Shown piece after piece: positions 1-7,252 of a DNA stretch of 18,331 nucleotides (position 1 is the stretch's first letter; every line of letters begins with the position of its first letter). This stretch comes from Bacteroidales bacterium UBA1733 (GTDB taxonomy: Bacteria; Bacteroidota; Bacteroidia; Bacteroidales; UBA3663): NCBI GenBank assembly GCA_002315795.1, contig DCIF01000126.1, positions 6,734-25,064 of the forward strand, written 5' to 3'. A program made the position numbers and the translations under genes. The notes beneath the pieces were generated by a model. The model was not told where the DNA came from. It did not search any database and saw only the letters and a program-made list of their open reading frames with translations.

Positions 1-339
1 CACCAGTGTCTGGGTGAGAACCTCGCAGATCACGGTGGCTTGGAGATTGCTTTCCAGGCACTCCAGTATGCTAAGGCCAATGGTTCAAAGTCATACGTAG
101 CTGAGGCTGAGAATGGCTTTACTACCGAACAGCGTTTCTTCCTTTCATACGCTAACGTATGGGCCGGTGTTTGCTCAGAGGAGCTTCTCCGTCGCTATGC
201 TATCATGGACGTTCACTCAGCTGGTCACCTCCGCATCAATGGTGGTGTAGCACAGTGCAGCGCATGGTACGATGCATTCAACATCCAGGAGGGCGATGCT
301 ATGTATGTAAAGCCTGAGGATCGTGTCAATATCTGGTAA
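1..339 (+). CDS. M13 family zinc endopeptidase, C-terminal part (PepO/neprilysin-like)
   Basis: Only the last 112 residues are present; the gene enters from the left edge in frame 1 and stops with TAA at 337-339. The fragment opens with GENLADHGG, the M13 motif whose Glu (residue 6 here) is the third zinc ligand and whose Asp (residue 10) positions the catalytic His. It ends with the family's C-terminal block: HSAGHLRINGG, AWYDAFNI, then PEDRVNIW as the last residues, where neprilysin-type enzymes normally finish. The HExxH zinc site lies outside the window. M13 enzymes of Bacteroidales are usually exported and cut short peptides; location cannot be judged here because the N terminus is missing. 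The next gene starts 17 bases downstream on the same strand, so they are probably co-transcribed. Confidence 0.93.
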   Translation, partial: HQCLGENLADHGGLEIAFQALQYAKANGSKSYVAEAENGFTTEQRFFLSYANVWAGVCSEELLRRYAIMDVHSAGHLRINGGVAQCSAWYDAFNIQEGDAMYVKPEDRVNIW

Positions 340-356
340 TTAGTACCCTAAAAGAC

Positions 357-1925
357 ATGAAGAATTTCTTCAAAAATATCACTTTTTCTCTGCTGGTAGC
401 CGCAGCAACCTTGCTTGCGGCTTGCCAGCCAGAGGCTCCGGTCATCACCATCGTTCATACCAACGATACTCACTCGCAGATCGATCCTGCCACACGTGAC
501 GGTGTGACCCAGGGTGGTGTCGTAGAACGTGCCGCCATGCTGGAGTATCTTCGCACTCAGACTCCTGACCTGCTCTACCTTGATGCAGGTGATATGGTGC
601 AGGGCTCTCCTTATTTCAACATCTTCAAAGGAGAACTTGAGATCCTCTGTATGAACCAGCAGCAGCTCGTGGCAACCACCCTTGGCAACCATGAGTTCGA
701 CAATGGTATTGACGGACTGGATTCGATCTTTGCCAAAGCTAATTTCCCGCTGATTTCGAGCAACTATCACTGCGAGAATACAGCACTTGGCAAATGGGTA
801 AAGCCTCACATGATCCTGGAGAATAAGAGTGTCAAGATTGGTATTACAGGCGTGACCTGTGATCCTGTAGGACTCATTTTCAACCGCAACTGGGAAGGAA
901 TCACTTACGAAGAACCTATTGAGGCCGTGAACCGTGAAGCTGCGCTCCTGCGTCAGGAAGGTTGCGATCTGGTGATCGTACTGAGCCACGTAGGCTACAT
1001 TCCTGGTGATAGCACGATGGACGTAGAGATCGCTCGTGACAGCAAGGATGTAGATATCATCATTGGTGCACACAGCCACATCAACATTGAGGAGGGTCTG
1101 TATGTCAATAACGTTGACAGCATACCAGTACTCATTACTCAGACGGGAGGCAAGGCCAATCCGATGGGGTTACTTGAGATTACCATGAAGCGTGGCAGTC
1201 GCTATGAGAACTGTAAATACAGCGTTGACCACATCGTCTGCAAGAAGCTTCATCCACAGGATTACGACCTCACCGGTTATGGTCAGCAGATGGCCGAGAC
1301 ACTTAAGCCTTATGCAGAGCAGCTTGCTGCTGAGATGAGCGAAGTGATCGGTCACGCCCCAGTCTTTATGGACAAAGGTCGTCCACAGAGTCTGCTTGGC
1401 AATTTTGCAGCCGATGCTCTTCGCGTGATGGGAGAAAAGGCTTACGGTCATGCTATCGACCTCAGTGTCACCAACAACGGTGGTCTGCGCAACACGCTGG
1501 CTGACGGAGATGTGACTATTGGAACTATGTTCAACATCTTCCCATTCGAGAATACTCTCACCATCCTTGAGATGAAGGGCAGCGACGTTCTGGATCTCAT
1601 CAACAGTCTGGCTGGCAAGAAGCTCGAGGCGATGAGTGGCATGAACGTAACGCTGGAACTCGATGGCGACCGTACTTATGCCAGCAGTATCAAGGTGGGT
1701 GGCAAGCCTGTCGATCCAAATCGTATCTACTATGTAGCTACCATCGATTTCCTGGCCGAAGGTAACAGCGGTATGACCGCTATGACCAAGGCTGTGAAGT
1801 GTACCAATACAGGTATTTCACTGCGAGACATGATGATAGATTATATCAAACAGCTCACCGCTGAAGGCAAGGAAGTCACTTCGCAGATCGACGACCGTGT
1901 GATCGACCATGCAAATAAGAAGTAA
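357..1925 (+). CDS. Lipoprotein 5'-nucleotidase / UDP-sugar hydrolase family (metallophosphatase + 5'-nucleotidase C domain)
   Basis: This 522-residue protein has a lipoprotein signal (LLAAC, lipid-bearing Cys23), so it is expected to be anchored to a membrane on the periplasmic or outer face. The N-terminal metallophosphatase domain carries all two-metal site blocks: HTNDTH near residue 34, LDAGDMVQGSP, GNHEFDNG, LSHVGY and GAHSH. The C-terminal domain (about residues 325-500) has NFAADALR, TNNGGLRNTL and a FNIFPFENTL block, the region that forms the nucleoside pocket in UshA-like enzymes. Family members hydrolyse extracellular nucleotides or UDP-sugars to release phosphate and nucleoside; the exact substrate cannot be read from sequence. 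In many Bacteroidales these two domains occur as two adjacent genes; here they are one chain. It lies 17 bases after the peptidase and 35 bases before the GH3 fusion gene. Confidence 0.92.
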   Translation: MKNFFKNITFSLLVAAATLLAACQPEAPVITIVHTNDTHSQIDPATRDGVTQGGVVERAAMLEYLRTQTPDLLYLDAGDMVQGSPYFNIFKGELEILCMNQQQLVATTLGNHEFDNGIDGLDSIFAKANFPLISSNYHCENTALGKWVKPHMILENKSVKIGITGVTCDPVGLIFNRNWEGITYEEPIEAVNREAALLRQEGCDLVIVLSHVGYIPGDSTMDVEIARDSKDVDIIIGAHSHINIEEGLYVNNVDSIPVLITQTGGKANPMGLLEITMKRGSRYENCKYSVDHIVCKKLHPQDYDLTGYGQQMAETLKPYAEQLAAEMSEVIGHAPVFMDKGRPQSLLGNFAADALRVMGEKAYGHAIDLSVTNNGGLRNTLADGDVTIGTMFNIFPFENTLTILEMKGSDVLDLINSLAGKKLEAMSGMNVTLELDGDRTYASSIKVGGKPVDPNRIYYVATIDFLAEGNSGMTAMTKAVKCTNTGISLRDMMIDYIKQLTAEGKEVTSQIDDRVIDHANKK

Positions 1926-1960
1926 GACCAGCCCTGTCCTAACTTATCAGAATTAAACTA

Positions 1961-4423
1961 ATGAAACGATTCCTTGTAATCGCCATTTCCTTATTATCCT
2001 ATTTCTCAACAGCCACTTCCCAGAACTTACTTGGGTATGTGGCTGCTGACGATATGCAGCATTGGGTAGATAGCATGATGGAGAAGCTCACACCAGACGA
2101 ACGACTGGGACAGCTCATCATGCCGCTCTATTATATGCCAGAATACACGTCGGCCAACCGCGCCACGATCGAGAAAGAGATGAAGGCCTACCATCTGGGT
2201 GGCATCCTTTTCAGTAAGGGTACGCGTAAGAGCCAGACACAGTTTGTTGACTATTCGCAGCAACTCAGTCAGAAGCAGTTGGGACTGCCTCTGCTCATTG
2301 CTGCCGATGCCGAATGGGGTACAGCCATGCGACTGAAGGACGGACTTCGCTTCCCGATGAACAAAGATCTGGCCATGATCGATCCGCAGATACGCGACAG
2401 CATGCTCTATCAGTATGGTCTGGCCATGGCCGAAGAATGTCATGCGCTGGGTATCCATGTCAGCTTTGCACCAGTACTGGATATCAATTCGAATCCGAAG
2501 AATCCTATCATCGGAGCACGTTCGTTCGGTGCCGACCAGAAGGTAGTCACTTCCTGTGGTCTCTCCTACGCCAGCGGTTTGGAAGACGGTGGCGTGATGG
2601 CTGTAGCCAAGCATTTCCCTGGTCATGGTGACACCGACGTAGATTCGCACAAGCAGCTGCCTCTGCTGAGTCACAGTGCTGAACGTATGCGCACGTTCGA
2701 GATGCAACCTTTTCAGGACTTCAGTCGCGCAGGTTTTGGCGGTATCATGACGGCGCATCTGGAGGTTCCATCGCTCGAACCTACAAAAGGAATGCCAGCC
2801 ACAGCCTCGAAGAATATCCTGACCGATGAACTGCGTACACGCATGGGATTCAAAGGTCTGGTCTTCACCGATGGTCTGGCCATGGAAGGAGCCAGAAACT
2901 ATCCAGACATCTGCGTAAAAGCACTCAATGCCGGTGTAGACATCCTGTTGCAGCCTACTCCTATTGACGTCTGTTGGAACCAGCTGAAAGACGCTATTAA
3001 AAAGAAGAAGCTGAAGCAGACAACCATAGACGAGAAATGTCGTCGAGTGCTGATGTGGAAATATGCGCTGATTGTTGGTCCAGAGCGACAGAAACTGCTC
3101 TATCCTTCGGTCAAGCCAGCCGACAAGCCAAAAGCGATCTCAGAGCGTCTCTATGCGCTTGTAAAGGCGGGTAATGCAGCGAATGCTACGCTTTTGGCCG
3201 AGAAAGACTACCTGGATCCTACCGAAGCCAACACAAAAGCTAACACAGAGATTGTAGCAGCAAAGGCTATTACTTCCTCGCATCCTACTATCCCTGCCGG
3301 ACCATCGCCTTACGACAGTGTAGACCGTTTGGCTACCAACGCCATCAAGCAAGGAGCCATGCCAGGTTGTCAGATTCTGGCCATCCACAAAGGCGAGATC
3401 ATCTACAACAAAAGTTTTGGTACGCTGGCTCCAGTCGATGGCAATGACAACCAGTTGGACTGGCTGGCTGGCGTGCAGGTCAACAACAGTACGCTTTACG
3501 ACCTGGCTTCTGTCTCGAAGGCAGCCGCTACAGTTCCTGCAGTGATTCTGGCCATGAAGGAATATCATCTGAAGCTCACTGACCGAATAACAAAATGGTT
3601 ACCAGAGCTTAAGAAGACCACATACGCCAAGGTGACACTCCAGGATCTGCTCTATCACGAGTCGGGTCTGCGCGATTTCTATCCTTTCTACAAAGACTTC
3701 CCGGAGATCACTCCAGAAGTACGAGAGAAGGAAATGATCAAGACCATTGCCGGACTGAAACCAAAGCGTAAACAGGGTCGTTATCTCTATTCCTGTCTCA
3801 ATTTCGTGCTGCTCCGCTATATTGTGGAACGAGTATCGAAACAGCAGCTTGATGACTATCTGCAGCAGCGTTTAGCACCTTTCTATGGCAACGAACTCTG
3901 CTTCCGTCCGCTCGACAAGGAGATAGATCTCAGTCAGATAGCGCCAACAGAAGTCGATAATACCGTGCGCAACCGACTGATACATGGCACGGTTCATGAT
4001 GAGATTGGCGAATGGGCACAAGGCGTAGAAGGCAACTCCGGACTCTTTGGTTCGGCCTCAGCCTTAGCACGTATCATTATGCTGATGAAGAACGAAGGAT
4101 CAGCCGATGGCAAGCAATATCTTGATCAGGCGCTCTGCCACCAGTTTATCACACAGCGTTCACCACGTTCACGTCGCAACCTCGGTTTCGATCGTCAGGT
4201 AGCCTCCGGTGACAAGCTCGGGACCATGGCTCAGGAAGCCAGTGCAAAAACCTGGGGACACACCGGATTTACCGGCACCTGTTTCTGGGTAGATCCGGAA
4301 GCCGATCTTGTGTATATCTTCCTTTCGAACCGCGTCTGTCCTACTCGCAACAACAAAGCATGGAGCGATTCAAGTGTGAGATCTCAGATCCATAGCGAGT
4401 TCTACAAACTGATAAAAAAGTAG
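1961..4423 (+). CDS. Secreted GH3 beta-N-acetylhexosaminidase-like domain fused to a serine beta-lactamase-like domain
   Basis: The 820-residue protein begins with a signal peptide (about residues 1-20, ending STATS). Residues about 35-370 are a GH3 N-terminal barrel of the NagZ type: KHFPGHG at 217-223 is followed by the Asp228-Ser-His230 dyad typical of NagZ, and VFTD at 301-304 supplies the nucleophile Asp304. Residues about 450-815 resemble class C beta-lactamases and penicillin-binding esterases: SVSK at 517-520 gives the Ser/Lys pair, YSC lies in the second motif, and GHTG replaces KTG. The two halves are joined by only about 80 residues, so the GH3 C-terminal domain found in many larger Bacteroidales relatives seems absent. 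NagZ enzymes remove N-acetylglucosamine from peptidoglycan fragments; a combined role on sugar and peptide or ester parts of wall fragments is inference. A terminator follows 76 bases downstream. Confidence 0.9.
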   Translation: MKRFLVIAISLLSYFSTATSQNLLGYVAADDMQHWVDSMMEKLTPDERLGQLIMPLYYMPEYTSANRATIEKEMKAYHLGGILFSKGTRKSQTQFVDYSQQLSQKQLGLPLLIAADAEWGTAMRLKDGLRFPMNKDLAMIDPQIRDSMLYQYGLAMAEECHALGIHVSFAPVLDINSNPKNPIIGARSFGADQKVVTSCGLSYASGLEDGGVMAVAKHFPGHGDTDVDSHKQLPLLSHSAERMRTFEMQPFQDFSRAGFGGIMTAHLEVPSLEPTKGMPATASKNILTDELRTRMGFKGLVFTDGLAMEGARNYPDICVKALNAGVDILLQPTPIDVCWNQLKDAIKKKKLKQTTIDEKCRRVLMWKYALIVGPERQKLLYPSVKPADKPKAISERLYALVKAGNAANATLLAEKDYLDPTEANTKANTEIVAAKAITSSHPTIPAGPSPYDSVDRLATNAIKQGAMPGCQILAIHKGEIIYNKSFGTLAPVDGNDNQLDWLAGVQVNNSTLYDLASVSKAAATVPAVILAMKEYHLKLTDRITKWLPELKKTTYAKVTLQDLLYHESGLRDFYPFYKDFPEITPEVREKEMIKTIAGLKPKRKQGRYLYSCLNFVLLRYIVERVSKQQLDDYLQQRLAPFYGNELCFRPLDKEIDLSQIAPTEVDNTVRNRLIHGTVHDEIGEWAQGVEGNSGLFGSASALARIIMLMKNEGSADGKQYLDQALCHQFITQRSPRSRRNLGFDRQVASGDKLGTMAQEASAKTWGHTGFTGTCFWVDPEADLVYIFLSNRVCPTRNNKAWSDSSVRSQIHSEFYKLIKK

Positions 4424-4499
4424 GAAAACAGCACCTCTCATTATAATAAAATAATAGAAAAGCGCACACTTATCTTCGCTTTGGTGCATAATTATTATC

Positions 4500-4548
4500 A
4501 ACGGCCACAAATTTGCATTAATTTTTGCTGATTTGTGGTCGTTTTTTT
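4500..4548 (+). terminator. Intrinsic terminator after the GH3 fusion gene
   Basis: The arms 4500-4512 and 4531-4543 form a 13-bp stem with one G-T wobble, around an 18-base loop, followed directly by a run of seven T at 4542-4548. This ends the peptidase-nucleotidase-GH3 transcript. Its T run overlaps the -33 element of the next promoter. Confidence 0.85.
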
Positions 4549-4577
4549 GGAAATATCAAATATTTTTACTAAATTTG
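4546..4577 (+). promoter_or_regulatory. Bacteroides-type promoter for the oad operon
   Basis: TTTG at 4546-4549 and TAAATTTG at 4570-4577 match the Bacteroidetes -33 TTTG and -7 TAnnTTTG elements, with centres 26 bp apart. The predicted start near 4581 gives a leader of roughly 96 bases before oadG. I see no strong hairpin or known riboswitch in that leader. Confidence 0.75.
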
Positions 4578-4676
4578 CAGCCAAATTAGGAAGAATGGCC
4601 TCCTCAGAACACACAATTTTATTACTGACGGTTGCGCTAAGGTTATATTGGTTATTATTTATTCAAAACAATTTAT

Positions 4677-4934
4677 ATGGAAGGATTATCACCTATGGAA
4701 ACTGCACTCTTGCTGATGATTGTCGGCATGGGTACGGTATTTATTATCCTCATCCTGATCATCAACCTTTCAAAGCTGATGATCATGACAGTCAATAAGT
4801 TTGCGCCAGAAGAAGAAGTTGCGCCAAAGAAGGGTGCAGCTCCTGCAGCTATTCCTGCCAACGTTGAGGCTGCCATCAAGGCTGCTATCGCACAGGTAGC
4901 TCCTAAGGCAATGGTAACTAAGATTACAAAGTAA
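4677..4934 (+). CDS. oadG: Oxaloacetate decarboxylase gamma subunit
   Basis: This 85-residue protein has one strongly hydrophobic helix (about residues 7-33, rich in Met, Ile and Leu) followed by a short charged stretch and an Ala/Pro-rich tail, the usual make-up of OadG. In sodium-pumping decarboxylases, OadG holds the cytosolic alpha subunit to the membrane beta subunit and its tail contacts alpha. The assignment depends on size, topology and its place directly before oadA (20-base gap) in an operon that also contains oadB. The first Met at 4677 is used; Met7 at 4695 is a possible alternative start. An overlapping open frame from about 4535 is not a gene. Confidence 0.88.
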   Translation: MEGLSPMETALLLMIVGMGTVFIILILIINLSKLMIMTVNKFAPEEEVAPKKGAAPAAIPANVEAAIKAAIAQVAPKAMVTKITK

Positions 4935-4954
4935 AAAATTCAAAAAAAATAGTT

Positions 4955-6793
4955 ATGGCAAAAGAAGTAAAATTGTCTCTGGTCTTCCGCGATATGTGGC
5001 AGAGCGCTGGTAAGTACCAGCCTCGTGTTGACCAGCTCGTTAAGGTAGCACCCAAGATTATCGAGATGGGTTGCTTTGATCGTGTTGAAACCAATGGTGG
5101 TGGTTTCGAGCAGGTAAACCTGCTTTATGGTGAGAACCCAAACATCTCTGTACGTCAGTGGACCAAGCCTTTCCATGAGGCTGGCATCCAGACTCACATG
5201 CTCGACCGTGCATTGAACGGCCTCCGCATGTTCCCATGTCCTAAGGACCTCCGTAAGCTCTTCTACAAAGTTAAGAAGGCTCAGGGTACAGACATCACCC
5301 GTATCTTCTGTGGTCTCAACGACCCACGTAACGTAATTCCTTCAATCCAGTATGCTAAGGAGGCTGGCATGATTGCACAGGCATCGCTCTGTATCACCTT
5401 CTCTCCTATCCACACCGTAGAGTACTATGTCAACCTCGCTAAGAAGTTCATCGACGCTGGTGCTGATGAGATCTGTTTGAAGGATATGGCTGGTATCGGT
5501 CGTCCAAAGAGCCTCGGCAAGATCGTTGCTGGCATCAAGGCTATCAAGAAGGACATCGTCATCCAGTACCACTCACACGCTGGTCCTGGCTTCAACATGG
5601 CTTCTATCCTCGAAGTTGCTGAGAACGGTTGTGACTACATCGACTGCGGTATGTCTCCACTCTCTTGGGGTACCGGTCACGCAGATGTTATCACCGTTAT
5701 CGAGACTTTGAAGGATGCTGGCTTCCAGGTAAAGGATGTCAACATGGCAGCATACATGGAGGTACGTACCCAGATTCAGGAGATGATGGACGACTTCCTT
5801 GGCTACTACATCCCAGCTCTGAACCACCTCAACAACTCACTCCTCGTTAAGCCTGGTCTTCCTGGTGGTATGATGGGTTCTTTGATGACCGACCTCGAGG
5901 AGAACCTCGAAGGTCTCAACCGCTGGAAGGAAAAGAACGGTCAGCCAAAGCTCACTACCGATGAGATCCTGATCAAGCTCTTCGACGAGGTAGCTTATGT
6001 ATGGCCTAAGATGGGTTACCCATGCTTGGTAACTCCATTCTCACAGTATGTTAAGAACCAGGCACTCATGAACGTTCTCCAGATGGAGAAGGGCAAGGAG
6101 CGTTGGAGCATTATCGCAGATAACCACTGGGATATGCTTCTCGGCAAGTCTGGTCAGTTGCCTGGTCCTGTAGCTCCAGAGCTCGTGAAGATGGCTGAGG
6201 AGAAGGGTCTTAAGTTTGAGACCGAGGATCCTCAGACCTATGCTCCAGATAACCTTGATGAGTTCCGCGCTAAGATGAAGGCTAACGGTTGGCCTCTTGG
6301 TGAGGACGATGAGGAGCTCTTCGAGTATGCTATGCACCCATCACAGTACGAGGCTTACAAGAGTGGTAAGGCTAAGGCTGACTTCGAGGCTGATCTTGCA
6401 GAGCGCAAGGCTAAGAAGGCTAATGCTGGTACCGGTGCTATCAAGGCTCAGGACCTCAAGGTAACCGTCAATGGTGAGACCTATACCGTTTCTATCGCTC
6501 CTAACGATGGTAGCGCTCCTGCTGCTCCTGCTGCCGGTGCTGCTCCTGTAGCTGCTGGCGAGGGTGCAGACGTACTTGCTCCTCTTGAGGGTAAGTTCTC
6601 TCTCGTAAAGGCTGCTGGCGAGACTCCTGTTAAGGTTGGCGATATGGTTAAGAAGGGTCAGACCATCGGCTATATTGAGGCTATGAAGACCTACAACGCA
6701 GTAACTGCTGACGTTGACGGCCAGATCACCGCAATCCTCGCAAACCCTGGCGACAAGGTATTTGAGGATGACCCAATTTTCAAAATCAAGTGA
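4955..6793 (+). CDS. oadA: Oxaloacetate decarboxylase alpha subunit (carboxyltransferase plus biotin carrier)
   Basis: The 612-residue protein transfers the carboxyl group of oxaloacetate to biotin, giving pyruvate. Residues about 1-290 are the carboxyltransferase barrel of the pyruvate carboxylase/OadA type: FRDMWQS supplies Arg12, Asp13 and Gln16, MLDRALN supplies Arg85 and Asn88, KDMAG supplies Lys176 (the carbamylated metal-ligand Lys in relatives), and HSH supplies His206 and His208. A conserved all-helical region follows. An Ala/Pro-rich linker near residues 520-540 leads to a biotinyl domain with EAMKTYN, biotin on Lys578. Several motif surroundings differ from proteobacterial OadA (the usual DTTLRD reads LVFRD here), probably a lineage variant. 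Codon use is strongly biased (CTC, GGT, AAG, CGT), suggesting high expression. The stop codon lies inside a long perfect inverted repeat. Confidence 0.92.
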   Translation: MAKEVKLSLVFRDMWQSAGKYQPRVDQLVKVAPKIIEMGCFDRVETNGGGFEQVNLLYGENPNISVRQWTKPFHEAGIQTHMLDRALNGLRMFPCPKDLRKLFYKVKKAQGTDITRIFCGLNDPRNVIPSIQYAKEAGMIAQASLCITFSPIHTVEYYVNLAKKFIDAGADEICLKDMAGIGRPKSLGKIVAGIKAIKKDIVIQYHSHAGPGFNMASILEVAENGCDYIDCGMSPLSWGTGHADVITVIETLKDAGFQVKDVNMAAYMEVRTQIQEMMDDFLGYYIPALNHLNNSLLVKPGLPGGMMGSLMTDLEENLEGLNRWKEKNGQPKLTTDEILIKLFDEVAYVWPKMGYPCLVTPFSQYVKNQALMNVLQMEKGKERWSIIADNHWDMLLGKSGQLPGPVAPELVKMAEEKGLKFETEDPQTYAPDNLDEFRAKMKANGWPLGEDDEELFEYAMHPSQYEAYKSGKAKADFEADLAERKAKKANAGTGAIKAQDLKVTVNGETYTVSIAPNDGSAPAAPAAGAAPVAAGEGADVLAPLEGKFSLVKAAGETPVKVGDMVKKGQTIGYIEAMKTYNAVTADVDGQITAILANPGDKVFEDDPIFKIK

Positions 6794-6816
6794 CTCACAT
6801 CACTTGATTTTGAAAA
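6777..6816 (+). repeat. 17-bp perfect inverted repeat spanning the oadA stop codon
   Basis: Arms 6777-6793 and 6800-6816 are exact reverse complements, with a 6-base loop CTCACA. The left arm is the last coding bases of oadA including its TGA. No T run follows the right arm, which ends in A residues, so a classical terminator is unlikely. It may stabilise or process the mRNA, or lower read-through into the genes behind it. Confidence 0.85.
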
Positions 6817-6841
6817 AGTTATTAGTTATTAGTTAGTAGTT
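6814..6841 (+). repeat. 7-bp tandem repeats upstream of the four-helix gene
   Basis: Four head-to-tail heptads: AAAAGTT, ATTAGTT, ATTAGTT, AGTAGTT. They end five bases before the ATG of the four-helix-bundle gene. The heptad ATTAGTT is the exact reverse complement of the AACTAAT heptads on the other side of that gene. Confidence 0.85.
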
Positions 6842-6846
6842 AGGAC

Positions 6847-7218
6847 ATGGAGGAAACGATACTTCAGAAAAAATGCGATGATTTTGCTGTTCGCATCTAC
6901 AAGCTGGATAAGTTTCTCAAGGAGAAAAAAGAATTCTCTATTAGCAGCCAGATTCTCAGATCTGGAACCTCCATAGGTGCAAATGTTGCAGAAAGTCCGA
7001 ACGCAGAATCAACTGAAGATTTTATTCATAAGTTAGCCATTGCAAGAAAAGAGGCAAACGAAACCCAATATTGGCTTAGATTACTTCACAATGTGCAACT
7101 TATCGATAACGAGAGTTTCCTATCAATGAAATCTGATTGTACAGATATTCAAAAGATCTTGGCAGCAACCGTTAAAAGTCTTCTTACTAACAATTCAACT
7201 AACAAGGCTAATAACTAA
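6847..7218 (+). CDS. Four-helix-bundle protein (23S rRNA intervening-sequence / Avd-like family)
   Basis: The 123-residue all-helical protein shows the family signature: FAVRIYKL in helix 1, ISSQILRSGTSIGANVAE across helix 2, then IARKEANETQYWL in helix 3. Members were first seen as ORFs inside 23S rRNA intervening sequences, and relatives serve as the accessory protein of diversity-generating retroelements; most chromosomal copies have no known function. No reverse transcriptase is visible here. Its codons (AAA, GAA, ATT, TCT) are AT-richer than the flanking oad genes, which argues for later arrival. It sits within the oadA-oadB interval, bracketed by inverted heptad repeats. Its last codons (NSTNKANN) and its TAA stop are made of the downstream repeat, so the C-terminal tail is probably not part of the ancestral fold. 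Confidence 0.88.
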   Translation: MEETILQKKCDDFAVRIYKLDKFLKEKKEFSISSQILRSGTSIGANVAESPNAESTEDFIHKLAIARKEANETQYWLRLLHNVQLIDNESFLSMKSDCTDIQKILAATVKSLLTNNSTNKANN

Positions 7219-7240
7219 TAACTATTAACTAATAACTTAA
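7206..7240 (+). repeat. 7-bp tandem repeats downstream of the four-helix gene, inverted copy
   Basis: Five heptads follow each other: GGCTAAT, AACTAAT, AACTATT, AACTAAT, AACTTAA. They are the reverse complement of the array upstream of the gene and could pair with it in RNA, looping out the whole gene. They contain its stop codon (7216-7218) and end 12 bases before the oadB ATG. Confidence 0.85.
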
Positions 7241-7252
7241 ATTTTTAGAAAA

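Noticed and set aside
348..1079. Long minus-strand open frame opposite the 5'-nucleotidase gene
   Set aside because: The plus-strand product has clear family motifs throughout; the opposite frame shows none.
4535..4798. 87-residue open frame overlapping the start of oadG
   Set aside because: It overlaps a terminator T run, the promoter and oadG in another frame, and its product has no protein-like pattern.
6847..7218. Diversity-generating retroelement (the four-helix protein as Avd)
   Set aside because: No reverse transcriptase gene and no template/variable repeat pair with adenine-specific differences is visible within the window.
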